DNA of 64,000 bases from a beta proteobacterium KB13 (GCA_000156155.1 DS995299.1:459827-523826), one strand, 5' to 3'; positions 52,398 through 61,992 are shown, counted from the stretch's first letter. Notes: generated from the sequence alone by a model not told the origin. Translations and numbers: made by a program.

Positions 52398-53339
52398 ATG
52401 AATTTTGATAAGTTAGTCATGAGGGATGTTTTTTTAAAAAATATTCTTCAGTCTATGGAGCGAAATAAAGATATTTTTTTTGTTACTGCAGACTTTGGCT
52501 CGCCTGTTTTGGACGATATAAGAGTTAAGTATCCAGATCGTTTTTTAAACGTTGGCATCGCTGAACAAAATTTAATTAATATCTCTTCTGGTTTAGCTCT
52601 AGAGGGTTATCGTGTTTTTGCATATGCCATAGCTCCATTTATTACAATGCGTTGCTATGAACAAATTAGAATAAATCTTGCTTTATTATCCAGTGTTAGA
52701 CCATTAAATGTGACTCTAATTGGTGTTGGAGCAGGTTATAGTTATGTTGTCTCTGGCCCAACTCATCAGTGTTATGAAGATATATCTATTATGAGATCTT
52801 TACCTAATATTAATATCTATTCACCATCTGATAGCAGCCAGACTGATTCAGTTTATCACCACGTCATTAGTCAGGATGGTATCAATTATGTTCGTTTAGA
52901 TGCTCAACTTTTACCTAAGTTAAGCGACGTTAAATCAAACAAAAATAATGGTTACAGAAAAATTGCTAGTGGTAATTCTGCACTTATAATATCCACAGGG
53001 TATTGTTCTCATACTGCTTTAGAAATAAGTGATCAATTATCCAAGAATAATAAATCTATCACCATAATTGATTTATTTGACCTCCGTAATTTTAATGAAC
53101 GGTCATTATTAGCAATTATAAAAAAACATAAATTTATTTTTTCAATTGAAGAAGGTTTTTTGGGAAGAGGGGGCTTAGACTCGATAATTTTCAACTTAAC
53201 AAAAAATCTAGATGTTAAGTATTTAAATTTTGGAGTAAATCCAGAGTACCTTTTTGAGATTGGATCTAGACGTGAGATTCATGAAAAAGTAGGCATTGGG
53301 TCCAAAAATATTATTAAGAAAATAAATTCATTAATATAA
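52398..53339 (+). CDS. Transketolase C-terminal subunit (split ThDP enzyme)
   Basis: The PYR-domain and C-terminal half. NVGIAEQNLINISSGLALEG carries the catalytic Glu that activates ThDP, GPTHQCYEDISIMRSLPN the phosphate/substrate loop, and IEEGFLGRGGLDS the C-terminal domain. A GTG at 52386 is in frame, but AGGTGAG at 52382-52388 is correctly placed for the ATG at 52398, so I start there (313 aa). Works with the preceding subunit; the pair is separate from any housekeeping transketolase. Confidence 0.88.
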   Translation: MNFDKLVMRDVFLKNILQSMERNKDIFFVTADFGSPVLDDIRVKYPDRFLNVGIAEQNLINISSGLALEGYRVFAYAIAPFITMRCYEQIRINLALLSSVRPLNVTLIGVGAGYSYVVSGPTHQCYEDISIMRSLPNINIYSPSDSSQTDSVYHHVISQDGINYVRLDAQLLPKLSDVKSNKNNGYRKIASGNSALIISTGYCSHTALEISDQLSKNNKSITIIDLFDLRNFNERSLLAIIKKHKFIFSIEEGFLGRGGLDSIIFNLTKNLDVKYLNFGVNPEYLFEIGSRREIHEKVGIGSKNIIKKINSLI

Positions 53340-53354
53340 TTAAGAGAGACGATA

Positions 53355-54524
53355 ATGAAATTTCCTTTAATGAGAAACAATATTCTTAGAGAAGATTTAG
53401 ATTTAGTGATTAATCATCTGAAACAAGATGACCCAATCCTTACAAATGGACCAAAAGTTAGAGAGTTTGAGTCAGAGTGGTCCAAATGGCTAGGAGTAAA
53501 ATATAGTGTATTTGTAAACTCTGGGGCATCTTCAAATCTTTTATCAATGGCAATTTTAAAAAATAAATTCCCTCATGGAGGTGAAGTTATAGTCCCGCCT
53601 TTAACATGGATTTCTGATGTTTCATCAGTTATACAAAATGGGTTTAAGCCAATTTTTGCTGATATCGATCTTGAAACATTGGGCATGAATACAGATAAAA
53701 TTATTGAGAAAGTAAATGAAAATACTAGAGCTGTTTTTTTATCTCATATTCAGGGATTTAATGCGCTCTCAGATCGGTTAATTAAATTTTTAGCTGAAAA
53801 AAATATTTTTCTTATAGAGGACGTATGTGAGTCTCATGGTGTTATGCATGGAAATAAAAAAGCTGGCTCTATTGGATGGATGTCGAATTTTTCCTTTTAC
53901 TATGCTCATCATATGACAACAATAGAAGGCGGGATGGTTTGTACAGATGACTATGAAGTTTATCAAATGGCTAGAATGTTAAGGTCTCATGGAATGGTTA
54001 GAGAATCAAGAGATCAAGAAGTGATGGAAAAATGGATTAAGGAAAATCCAGAATTGAACCCGGACTTCATTTTTGCATACCCCGCTTACAATCTTCGAAA
54101 TAACGAAATTGGAGCAATTATGGGGATCAATCAACTCAAGAGACTTGACGATATTGTTGCCAAAAGAACAGAGAATTTAATTTATTTTCTTGAGAATTTG
54201 AACAGCAAGCTTTACTTTACTGAATTCCTTACTGAAGGATCTAGTAACTATGCATTTAATTTAATTTTAAAAGAAAAAAATGACAAGTTTGTCCAAAAAT
54301 TAATGGAAGAAATGACAAAAAGTGGAATTGAGTATAGAAGAGGTAGTGCCGGGGGTGGAAATCAGCTTAGACAACCATATATTAAACCTTATTTAAATGA
54401 CGACAGCTTTTCTAATTACCCTAATACTGAGCATATTCACTTTTACGGTTTTTATATTGGAAATTTTCCAGATTTAGATAAAGATGAGATTGATGAAATC
54501 TTACAAAGTATAAATAATTTATAA
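53355..54524 (+). CDS. ColD-like PLP-dependent 3-dehydratase (DegT fold, His in place of Lys)
   Basis: A 389-aa DegT-fold enzyme in which the PLP lysine is replaced by His: YYAHHMTTIEGG at residues 183-193, with HH at 185-186. GDP-4-keto-6-deoxymannose 3-dehydratase (ColD) has the same replacement (His188), so this protein should remove a 3-hydroxyl from a 4-ketosugar rather than transaminate. Unlike RfbH it has no iron-sulfur Cys cluster, again as in ColD. EDVCESHGVMHG and MARMLRSHGMVRE are conserved. It lies between the split transketolase and a sugar nucleotidyltransferase. Confidence 0.82.
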   Translation: MKFPLMRNNILREDLDLVINHLKQDDPILTNGPKVREFESEWSKWLGVKYSVFVNSGASSNLLSMAILKNKFPHGGEVIVPPLTWISDVSSVIQNGFKPIFADIDLETLGMNTDKIIEKVNENTRAVFLSHIQGFNALSDRLIKFLAEKNIFLIEDVCESHGVMHGNKKAGSIGWMSNFSFYYAHHMTTIEGGMVCTDDYEVYQMARMLRSHGMVRESRDQEVMEKWIKENPELNPDFIFAYPAYNLRNNEIGAIMGINQLKRLDDIVAKRTENLIYFLENLNSKLYFTEFLTEGSSNYAFNLILKEKNDKFVQKLMEEMTKSGIEYRRGSAGGGNQLRQPYIKPYLNDDSFSNYPNTEHIHFYGFYIGNFPDLDKDEIDEILQSINNL

Positions 54525-55231
54525 TGCAAGCCCTTATATTAGCTGGAGGTCTTGGGAAAAGATTAAGGTCTATGGTCAGCGATGTTCCTAAACCTCTTGC
54601 TCCAATAAATAATTATCCATTTATTTATTATCAGTTAAGGTATTTAGAAAAATATAATTTTCAAAAAGTCTTTATTTCAATTGGCTATAAAAAAGAATTA
54701 ATTGTTAATTATTTTAAAAAAAATAAATTTTCTTTCGATATAAAATTTATCGAAGAAAATTCACCACTTGGCACCGGCGGTGCGATTAAACACTTTTTAA
54801 TTACACAGGATTCTGGCATTGATGACAATTTTTTTGTTCTCAATGGTGATACATATTTTCCAATAGACTTATCAGAATTTTATAAGTTTTATTTAAATTT
54901 AAATTCCGATCTATCCATAGCCTCAAGAAATATGGATAAGAATGATCGTTATTCTTCAATTGATGTAGATGAAAATAATAGGATTATTAAGTTTGTTAAA
55001 CCGAATGGTCATAGTTCTTTAATTAATGGAGGTATTTATATTTTTAAAAAAAATAAAATCAATTCAATTTTTTTTGCAAACAGGAATGAGAATTTTTCTG
55101 TAGAAGAAGATATATTTCCAATTGCTATTCATGAAATTAAATGTCATACAAAAAAATTTGATACTGATTTTATAGACATAGGTATTCCTGATGATTATGT
55201 CAGAGCCTCTGATATAATATCAAAAATTTAA
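54524..55231 (+). CDS. Sugar-1-phosphate nucleotidyltransferase (HddC-like)
   Basis: A 235-aa nucleotidyltransferase: LILAGGLGKRLRSMVSDVPKP, ENSPLGTGGAIK, and the metal-binding LNGDTYFP. It resembles HddC, which makes GDP-D-glycero-D-manno-heptose from the 1-phosphate made by HddA; the GHMP kinase at 49642 is the expected partner. The ATG overlaps the ColD-like stop (TAATG). Nucleotide preference (GDP versus others) cannot be read directly. Confidence 0.85.
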   Translation: MQALILAGGLGKRLRSMVSDVPKPLAPINNYPFIYYQLRYLEKYNFQKVFISIGYKKELIVNYFKKNKFSFDIKFIEENSPLGTGGAIKHFLITQDSGIDDNFFVLNGDTYFPIDLSEFYKFYLNLNSDLSIASRNMDKNDRYSSIDVDENNRIIKFVKPNGHSSLINGGIYIFKKNKINSIFFANRNENFSVEEDIFPIAIHEIKCHTKKFDTDFIDIGIPDDYVRASDIISKI

Positions 55232-55245
55232 TGGGAATCTAATAT

Positions 55246-56184
55246 ATGTCATTATCAATTTTGGTCACTGGGGGTGCGGGGTACCTTGGATCTACTCTAG
55301 TACCTGTTCTTCTTGATAGAGGATTTGATGTTACTGTTGTTGATAACTTTTTCTACAAACAATCAAGCCTAAATCAATTATGTAAAAATCCTAATTTTTC
55401 AATTGTCAATGGTGATGTCCGAATTAAGGAAACTATCAAACCTTTAATTAAAAAAACAGATATTGTTATTCCACTTGCGGCATATGTTGGAGCTCCATTA
55501 TGTAAAAAAGATCCAATTGGTGCATCAAGTGTGAACAAGGATTCAATTTTCATGCTTTTAGAACTTTTGAGCCCTAATCAATCCATATTGATGCCGACAA
55601 CGAATAGCGCTTATGGATCTGGCGATGAAAATAATTTTTGCACTGAAGAATCTCCTTTAAGGCCAATTTCACAATATGCAATTGAGAAAGTTGAAGTTGA
55701 ACAAAGATTAATGGAATTTTCAAACTTTATTAGCTTTAGACTTGCAACTGTTTTTGGTATGTCACCAAGAATGAGGATGGATTTGTTAGTTAATGACTTT
55801 TGCTATAGAGCTGTTAATGATAAGTTTATTGTATTATTTGAATCTCACTTCAAAAGAAACTACATTCATGTAGCAGATGTAGCAAAAGCATTTACTCATG
55901 GTATTGATAATTTTGAAACAATGAGGGGCAATGTTTTTAATGTGGGTTTAAGCTCTGCTAATTTATCTAAATTAGAGCTCTGTGAGGAAATAAAAAAACA
56001 AATTCCAGATTTTGTGATTACAGAGGCAAAAGTAGGAAAAGACCCAGATCAGAGAAATTATATAGTATCAAATGAAAAAATCGAAAAAACAGGATATATC
56101 CCCGATGTAACATTGAGAGATGGTATCAGTGAGCTGATAAAAGGGTATCAAATGATTAAAAACAATCAGTACTCAAATATATAG
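55246..56184 (+). CDS. Extended SDR, NAD-dependent epimerase/reductase of nucleotide sugars
   Basis: A 312-aa SDR with TGGAGYLGSTLVP, LAAYVGAPLCKKDP, and YAIEKVEVE with the Tyr/Lys pair. PTTNSAYGSG sits where dehydratases have Thr-Asp-Glu, so it is more likely a reductase or epimerase than a 4,6-dehydratase. It follows the guanylyltransferase by 14 nt, and is a candidate last step on the GDP-sugar of this module. Confidence 0.78.
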   Translation: MSLSILVTGGAGYLGSTLVPVLLDRGFDVTVVDNFFYKQSSLNQLCKNPNFSIVNGDVRIKETIKPLIKKTDIVIPLAAYVGAPLCKKDPIGASSVNKDSIFMLLELLSPNQSILMPTTNSAYGSGDENNFCTEESPLRPISQYAIEKVEVEQRLMEFSNFISFRLATVFGMSPRMRMDLLVNDFCYRAVNDKFIVLFESHFKRNYIHVADVAKAFTHGIDNFETMRGNVFNVGLSSANLSKLELCEEIKKQIPDFVITEAKVGKDPDQRNYIVSNEKIEKTGYIPDVTLRDGISELIKGYQMIKNNQYSNI

Positions 56185-56191
56185 ATCTTCA

Positions 56192-57403
56192 ATGAGTAAA
56201 GAAATTAATATCTATAAAGGTAACCATAAATTCGAATATGGAATTCAAGACATTGTAGAAATTATTGAAAATACCCTAATACGAAAAAAAATTAATTACA
56301 AAATATCGGATAAATTAGATCATAATTGTAATAATATTATTATTGAAGAATTTACTAATCCTTATTTTATTGAGAATATCAAATCTTTAAAAAATTCGAA
56401 CAAAATTGAAATTACATTAATAGCAACAGAATTTATAACGCAATACAAAACTGAAAATGAAAAATTTATTATTTCCTACTTTAATAATTTTGATCTAAAA
56501 AGTATAAAACTCATTTATTTATATTCATTTGTTGCATTTATTGTTTCAAATATATTTTTTTTTAATTTAATCAATTTTTCGAAATATTTTACTAAACTAA
56601 TATTATTCTTTTTTGACCTCATTATTTATTTTTTTTATGGGGGTTTTTTAATTCCTTATAATTTTTTTAAAAAATTTACTTTGAGATCAAATATAGATAT
56701 TTCAAAAACTCAGCCTGACATAAAATTATTTAAGACAGAGGAGTTAATTAAAAAAACTTTATTTAATAGAAATATTAAATTTCTAAACCATATATATTTT
56801 TTTGTACGATATAAGTATTTTTTAAAATCATTAATCTATGTTGATAATGTAATTTTTCTAAATTCGAAACAAGAGAAACAGTATAAATTTTTGAATTTAA
56901 AATCACTTGGATGTATTTCTCCTGAATTTTCTATTAAAAAATTTACAGAAAAATTAGATCAAAATGAATATGGTATTAAAATGACCGGTACTATCACCCC
57001 ATTTAGATATAAAATGATGGAACACTTCTTAAATCATTATTATTTAATTAATAATGATCATATTCCTTACTTAATTCAGTCATTCTCAAAAAAAGAAGCC
57101 AGTAATTTTTTATTTTCATTTCATCCACCTCAAACAAAGGATTGGATATATTCTAGTCCAACTAGAATTTTTAGATCATTTAATAATGATTTTTCTATTC
57201 CTATAGTTATTCATTATTTTAAACAATCGCAAATTGAAGACTTATGTATCTTATTTAATGAAGAGACTAAAGAAAATGTTTTTAAAAATTTTATTTCTAA
57301 GAAAAATTTTAAAAATTATTTACAAAAATATAAAATTAAATTGAATGCTTACATTTCAAAATCAGAAAAAATTAATGATTTGATATTTGATCAGTTATTA
57401 TGA
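56192..57403 (+). CDS. Unknown protein next to the ABC exporter, possibly a glycosyltransferase
   Basis: A 403-aa protein, very rich in Lys, Asn, Ile and Phe. Residues about 105-165 contain hydrophobic segments (YLYSFVAFIVSNIFFF, LILFFFDLIIYFFYGGFL) that could be one or two membrane helices; the rest is soluble. MTGTITPFRYKMMEHFLNHY recalls a donor-side segment of some glycosyltransferases, but no full motif set is present. It overlaps wzm by 4 nt, so it belongs to export or chain assembly. I cannot assign a function. Confidence 0.6.
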   Translation: MSKEINIYKGNHKFEYGIQDIVEIIENTLIRKKINYKISDKLDHNCNNIIIEEFTNPYFIENIKSLKNSNKIEITLIATEFITQYKTENEKFIISYFNNFDLKSIKLIYLYSFVAFIVSNIFFFNLINFSKYFTKLILFFFDLIIYFFYGGFLIPYNFFKKFTLRSNIDISKTQPDIKLFKTEELIKKTLFNRNIKFLNHIYFFVRYKYFLKSLIYVDNVIFLNSKQEKQYKFLNLKSLGCISPEFSIKKFTEKLDQNEYGIKMTGTITPFRYKMMEHFLNHYYLINNDHIPYLIQSFSKKEASNFLFSFHPPQTKDWIYSSPTRIFRSFNNDFSIPIVIHYFKQSQIEDLCILFNEETKENVFKNFISKKNFKNYLQKYKIKLNAYISKSEKINDLIFDQLL

Positions 57404-58173
57404 ATAAGATAAATAGGATTAAAATAGATTTACAATTATTGTATTTTCTTACTTTGAAAGAATTCAAACTAAGATATAAAAATAGTTTTATTGGCTATAT
57501 TTGGGCAGTTTTAAACCCTTTGGCATTTGCTTCCGTTTATTTCTTTGCTTTTAAACTTGTAATGAAATTTGATATCGAAAATTACTCAATGATATTATTA
57601 ACAGGATTATTTCCGTGGGTATGGATAAATACATCTTTATCAAAAGGTGCATTATCATTTGTAGCAAATTCCGGCATCATTAAAAAAATATCATTTAATT
57701 ACAACATGATTCCAATCAGTATGATTATGCATGATTTTGTTCATTTTCTTTTTTCAATTCCTATTTTAATTATTTATATTCTTGTTACTGGAATGGATCT
57801 GCACTTTTCATACTTAATAGGAATTCCAATTCTACTTATTACGCAGATAATTATGTTAATACCTTTTGTTACAATTTTATCAACTTTTAATGTTTTTATA
57901 AGGGATGTTGAATATCTTACTTCTGTGGCTTTGTCATTATTATTTTTTTTGACGCCTATCGTATACCCAATTGATATTGTTCCTGAGAAATTTCTTCATA
58001 TTTACATGTTAAATCCTTTTGTATATTTAATTGAGTTATGGAGAGAATTATTTTTAAATGGCAAAATTATTTTTAAAAACGTTTTTATTATTTTGAGTGT
58101 ATTTGTCCCTTTCTCAATCATTTGCAGAAAAATTGCTAAAAGCCAATATAAAAGGTTCTCAGAGTATTTATAA
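57400..58173 (+). CDS. wzm: Polysaccharide ABC transporter permease (Wzm type)
   Basis: A 257-aa ABC-2 permease with six helices. The N-terminal LKEFKLRYKNSFIGYIWAVLNPL and the C-terminal LNPFVYLIELWRELFLNG are typical of Wzm/KpsM/TagG proteins. It forms with the next gene's ATPase the exporter of a completed lipid-linked O-antigen or capsule chain. Overlaps the preceding gene by 4 nt; the ATPase gene starts 1 base after its stop. Confidence 0.92.
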   Translation: MNKINRIKIDLQLLYFLTLKEFKLRYKNSFIGYIWAVLNPLAFASVYFFAFKLVMKFDIENYSMILLTGLFPWVWINTSLSKGALSFVANSGIIKKISFNYNMIPISMIMHDFVHFLFSIPILIIYILVTGMDLHFSYLIGIPILLITQIIMLIPFVTILSTFNVFIRDVEYLTSVALSLLFFLTPIVYPIDIVPEKFLHIYMLNPFVYLIELWRELFLNGKIIFKNVFIILSVFVPFSIICRKIAKSQYKRFSEYL

Positions 58174-58174
58174 A

Positions 58175-58903
58175 ATGGATATCCTAAAGGTTAAAAAATT
58201 ACATAAAAAATTTGAAAAACGTTTGGTTTTAGGTTTAAAAGAATTTTTTATCAACATAAATAAAAATCAATATTCCAAATTTAATAGAAAATCTGCTTTA
58301 TCTGATTTAAATTTTAATCTAAAAAAAGGCGATTCAATGGCAATTTTTGGTCACAACGGTTCCGGAAAATCCACATTGTTATCTATATTATCCAATACTA
58401 TAGTTCCTTCAAGTGGTGAAATATTTATCAATGGAAATACTTCATCTATGTTAGACCTATCCTCTGGGATTGAACTTGATTTAAGTGGCTATGAAAATAT
58501 TTTTTTATACGGTTCAATTGTTGGAAAACCCTACTCTCATATAAAAAGAGATTTGGATGAAATTATTCAATTTTCTGAACTTGGATCTGCAATACATAAT
58601 CAAGTTAAGACTTATTCAAGCGGGATGTTGGCTAGATTGGCTTTTTCAATAATCAAAACAACTGAACCTGATATTTTCTTTATAGATGAGGTATTTAGCG
58701 TTGGGGATATCAATTTTAGAAAAAAATGTAATGATTATTTTCAAGCCTTTAGAAAAAATTATGGGTCGATAGTTTTTGTAACGCATAACCTTGATGAGGC
58801 AAAAATGTTTTGTAATAAGTCTTTGATCCTAAATGAGGGTAAGCAAGTTTTTTTTGGTCAAATTGATGAAGGTATAAAAAAATATAAAAAGATAATGTCA
58901 TAA
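58175..58903 (+). CDS. wzt: Polysaccharide ABC transporter ATPase (Wzt type, short form)
   Basis: A 242-aa nucleotide-binding subunit. Walker A is GHNGSGKST, the signature YSSGMLARLAF, and Walker B DIFFIDEVFSVGD, with the switch His in FVTHNLDEA. The frame is open to 58097, but the ATG at 58175 is the first after the permease and gives the correct N-terminus (MDILKVKKLHKKF). About 25 residues (KRLVLGLKEFFININKNQYS) form an insert before the core. It lacks the C-terminal carbohydrate-binding domain of long Wzt proteins, so chain length is probably controlled otherwise. Confidence 0.92.
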   Translation: MDILKVKKLHKKFEKRLVLGLKEFFININKNQYSKFNRKSALSDLNFNLKKGDSMAIFGHNGSGKSTLLSILSNTIVPSSGEIFINGNTSSMLDLSSGIELDLSGYENIFLYGSIVGKPYSHIKRDLDEIIQFSELGSAIHNQVKTYSSGMLARLAFSIIKTTEPDIFFIDEVFSVGDINFRKKCNDYFQAFRKNYGSIVFVTHNLDEAKMFCNKSLILNEGKQVFFGQIDEGIKKYKKIMS

Positions 58904-58906
58904 ATG

Positions 58907-59560
58907 TTAACTATCTAATAATTCTAATATATCGTTTATCTTTTCTATTTTTTTGTATATTTGAATCTGATGCCAATCCTCATTTATTCCATAACCATAT
59001 AATGCTTGTATAAATTTACATCTATTTTGATTTGCTGATACAGCATCATGACGAGTGTCACCAACAAAGTAGCATCCTTTAAAAAAACTGCTCTGATTTA
59101 TGATGTCTTTTATTATAGTGCCTTTATTTCTAATACCTTTTTGACTATCGCTACACTCAATGTATTTAAAATATTTATTCCAATTAAAAAATGAAATTAG
59201 TTTTTGTGTTGGAACTTTCCTTTTATTGGTAGCAATGGCCATTGGTATTTGTTTTTTATGAAGCAATTCTAATGTACTAACAACATTCGGATATGGTTGT
59301 GTATGCTGAATTACTTTTTCATCATGCATTTGAATGAAAAGTTGAACAAATTTATCTAAAAGGTTTTGATTTTCCTGACCTAGTATCTCTGATGCGGTAT
59401 CGCGCAAAGGTGGTCCGATGAGTATATTTTTTGCATAATCTATTCTTTCAGGAGCAAGTTGTTTGGTAATGCTCTTAAAACATTGGTATATAGCTTGTTT
59501 GGAATCGACTAACGTCCCATCAAAATCAAAAATGAAGGCTGTGGTCAAACGGATACCCAC
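58907..59560 (-). CDS. HAD-superfamily phosphatase (phosphoglycolate phosphatase-like)
   Basis: A 217-aa haloacid dehalogenase-fold hydrolase: FIFDFDGTLVDS with the nucleophile Asp, a cap domain, AIATNKRK (motif II), and FVGDTRHDAVSANQ (motif IV acidic pair). It resembles Gph/PpaX. The start is GTG at 59560, overlapping the oxidoreductase stop by 16 nt. No GmhB-type phosphatase is otherwise seen, but the motif set is Gph-like, so a heptose role is doubtful. Confidence 0.85.
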   Translation of the reverse strand: MGIRLTTAFIFDFDGTLVDSKQAIYQCFKSITKQLAPERIDYAKNILIGPPLRDTASEILGQENQNLLDKFVQLFIQMHDEKVIQHTQPYPNVVSTLELLHKKQIPMAIATNKRKVPTQKLISFFNWNKYFKYIECSDSQKGIRNKGTIIKDIINQSSFFKGCYFVGDTRHDAVSANQNRCKFIQALYGYGINEDWHQIQIYKKIEKINDILELLDS

Positions 59561-60549
59561 TGATTACTTTTAATAGATTTATATGTGGCTTGCATTGCAG
59601 CCGCCTGCTGAATGGCATCATCCATACTTAATTTGTTGCTTTCTTGATTGTTATGAATGCAATCAACGAAGTGATTAATTTCTAAATTAAAATGATTTCC
59701 CTTTTGAATTTTTTCAACAACTGGAGCGGACCCGTCTAATTCGAAACTAATAATCGCCTCATCATTTTCATGCTGCCATACGGTATGACATTTTAATCGT
59801 CCTTTTTCACCGAAAATTTCAAATTCCGATCGTCTTGTGCATTCAAAACTAATATCAAAAGTAGCTCGTCGCTGATCAGCAAACTCTAAAATTCCACTGG
59901 TAGACATATCCGCTTGATGACTATTCATTTTAGCGGAAGCGTTCACTTGTTTAATGCGACCCCCCATAACTTGTCTGATTGTGTGAATGGCATAGGGGCC
60001 GATATCCCACAAAGCTCCACCACCATCCTTCATGGATCGATTGATGCGGTAGTAACGCGCTGGCTGGATTGGAAAGGAAAACATGCTATGCGCGTATTGA
60101 ATTTTCCCTAATTTGCCTGATTTAATAAAGTCTAGAACAAAATCAAATTGCGGATGAAAGACATACATAAAGCCTTCCATAACGATTACATTATTATCTT
60201 TTGCCGCTTGAGCGATGATTTCGACTTCCTGTTTAGTTAATGCCATTGGCTTTTCTATTAACACATGTTTTTTTTGTGCTATTGATTTTAATGCGACTTC
60301 AGTATGTTCCTCATTAGCCAAAGGGATATAAATGGCGTTAATGTCAGGGCGGTTAATAACCTCATCAAAATCGGTTGTTGTTTTTATCTCTTCAGGATTT
60401 TTTGCATACTGTTGGACACATTCTTCTGCAGCACCATTACGTCTGCTGGCTAACATTAATATTTTTGAATGTTTATTGTTTTCAATAGCTGGTAAAAGCC
60501 TTTGGTTGACCCTTGCAGCTCCTAAAATACCCCAGTTAACTATCTTCAT
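59545..60549 (-). CDS. Gfo/Idh/MocA-family NAD(P)-dependent oxidoreductase
   Basis: A 334-aa dehydrogenase. [17 protein letters not shown] is the N-terminal NAD site; [10 protein letters not shown] contains the EKP motif; [12 protein letters not shown] carries the Asp/His catalytic pair. A longer frame reaches 60591, but AAGGA on the minus strand lies 6 nt before the ATG at 60549, so I use that start, overlapping the trhO gene by 14 nt. Members act on sugars or their nucleotide forms and on inositol; the substrate is not evident. Confidence 0.88.
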   Translation of the reverse strand: MKIVNWGILGAARVNQRLLPAIENNKHSKILMLASRRNGAAEECVQQYAKNPEEIKTTTDFDEVINRPDINAIYIPLANEEHTEVALKSIAQKKHVLIEKPMALTKQEVEIIAQAAKDNNVIVMEGFMYVFHPQFDFVLDFIKSGKLGKIQYAHSMFSFPIQPARYYRINRSMKDGGGALWDIGPYAIHTIRQVMGGRIKQVNASAKMNSHQADMSTSGILEFADQRRATFDISFECTRRSEFEIFGEKGRLKCHTVWQHENDEAIISFELDGSAPVVEKIQKGNHFNLEINHFVDCIHNNQESNKLSMDDAIQQAAAMQATYKSIKSNQWVSV

Positions 60550-61501
60550 GTAATTCCTTTTTGGCAACACTGTCATCAAACTCCCGACCAATATGTTTTT
60601 CGCCTCTTGCTTTTGCTAAATCAATTTGTTTTTGTCTTTCATGCAGCGAGGCTTTTTTCTCAGAACTTAACTTATCATGACAGTAAGGACAGGATTCTCC
60701 TCTGACATACATGGAAGATTTCATTTCATCTGGATTGAGAGGGTGGCGGCAGGCATAGCATTGATCGTAAATTCCTTCCTCAAGACCATGCTTGACGCTA
60801 ACGCGTTGATCAAAAACAAAGCATTCTCCTTCCCATAAACTTTCTTCTTTGGGAACGTTTTCTAAATATTTTAAAATTCCACCTTTAAGGTGATATACCT
60901 CATCAAACCCCTCATCAAGAAGCAGGGAGGTAGCTTTTTCACAACGAATGCCACCGGTACAGAACATGGCGATTTTCTTATTTTTTTGCCCGTCAAGATT
61001 TTTTTTGACGTATTCAGGAAACTCACGAAATGTTTTTGTATTTGGGTTAGTGGCATTTTTAAAGGTGCCAATGTCATACTCATAGTCGTTGCGGGTGTCG
61101 ATAAGAATTGTATTTGGGTCATTAATTAAATCATTCCAGTCTAAGGGGTCTACGTACTGACCCACATTTTTCTTTGGACTAATCCCAGGTACACCTAAAG
61201 TGACGATTTCTTTTTTAAGTTTGACCTTCATTCTGTAAAAAGGGTTGGATGAGGACCAAGACTCCTTGTGATCGACATTTTCAAAAGCACCCAAAAAAAT
61301 GGGGTCAGACTTAATAAAATGATGGAATTCAGTGATTGCTTCGGATAGTCCTGCAATAGTGCCATTGATACCCTCTTTAGCAAGCAATAAGGTCCCCTTG
61401 ATGTCATTTGCTTTGCAAAAATCTAGGATGGGCTGTTGAAAAGATTTAAATTGATCAATATTAACAAAATGATACAAGGCGGTGACTAGATACTTATCCA
61501 T
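60536..61501 (-). CDS. trhO: tRNA uridine(34) hydroxylase (rhodanese-like)
   Basis: A 321-aa enzyme that hydroxylates uridine 34 in certain tRNAs, with oxygen-dependent 5-hydroxyuridine formation. The N-terminal domain has [21 protein letters not shown]. The rhodanese domain includes [14 protein letters not shown] and the active Cys in [13 protein letters not shown]. The C-terminal extension carries CYACRHP and CPYC cysteines, likely metal binding. It heads a three-gene minus-strand run with overlaps to Gfo/Idh and HAD genes. Confidence 0.93.
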   Translation of the reverse strand: MDKYLVTALYHFVNIDQFKSFQQPILDFCKANDIKGTLLLAKEGINGTIAGLSEAITEFHHFIKSDPIFLGAFENVDHKESWSSSNPFYRMKVKLKKEIVTLGVPGISPKKNVGQYVDPLDWNDLINDPNTILIDTRNDYEYDIGTFKNATNPNTKTFREFPEYVKKNLDGQKNKKIAMFCTGGIRCEKATSLLLDEGFDEVYHLKGGILKYLENVPKEESLWEGECFVFDQRVSVKHGLEEGIYDQCYACRHPLNPDEMKSSMYVRGESCPYCHDKLSSEKKASLHERQKQIDLAKARGEKHIGREFDDSVAKKELHEDS

Positions 61502-61587
61502 ATAGATTAAACTTCCCGATTAAAACGTTTATTAAAAGCTTAAAAAATGTTATTTTAACGCTCTTTTAAGATCAATTGGAGATATTC

Positions 61588-61992
61588 ATGGCAACAGAAC
61601 AAACCCTATCAATCATTAAGCCAGACGCAGTGGCAAAGAATGTCATTGGTAAAATTTACACAAGATTTGAAGAAAATGGCTTAAAAATAGTGCAAGCTAA
61701 AATGGCTCATCTCAGCAAAGAGGAAGCAGAAGGATTCTATGCAGTTCATAAAGAACGTCCTTTCTTCAACGATTTAGTAACTTTTATGACTTCAGGCCCA
61801 GTGATGATTCAGGCATTAGAGGGCGACAATGCTGTACTTAAAAATCGCGAATTAATGGGTGCTACCAATCCACAAGAAGCTGCACCTGGCACGATTCGTG
61901 CTGACTTTGCTGCAAGTATTGATGCAAATGCTGTGCATGGATCTGATTCATTAGAAAATGCTAAAATTGAAATTGAATATTTCTTTGGCTAA
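61588..61992 (+). CDS. ndk: Nucleoside diphosphate kinase
   Basis: Balances NTP pools by phosphate transfer through an active-site His. A 134-aa protein, slightly short of the usual 141. It begins [18 protein letters not shown] and has [30 protein letters not shown], and the active His in [15 protein letters not shown] 61588 with GGAG at 61578-61581 is preferred to the longer frame from 61576. It is followed by rlmN after 5 nt, a conserved proteobacterial neighbourhood. Confidence 0.96.
   Translation: MATEQTLSIIKPDAVAKNVIGKIYTRFEENGLKIVQAKMAHLSKEEAEGFYAVHKERPFFNDLVTFMTSGPVMIQALEGDNAVLKNRELMGATNPQEAAPGTIRADFAASIDANAVHGSDSLENAKIEIEYFFG

Noticed and set aside
55246-56184. Reading the SDR after the guanylyltransferase as the missing GDP-sugar 4,6-dehydratase
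   Set aside because: The Thr-Asp-Glu dehydratase signature is replaced by PTTNSAYG, so a reductase or epimerase is more likely.
58097-58174. Upstream extension of wzt into the permease gene
   Set aside because: The residues are out-of-frame permease sequence; the ATG at 58175 directly after the permease stop starts the conserved domain.
58907-59560. The HAD protein as GmhB of the heptose pathway
   Set aside because: Its motifs (FDFDGTLVDS, GDTRHDAVSANQ) and cap domain are of the Gph type; GmhB has no such cap and has zinc-binding cysteines that are absent here.
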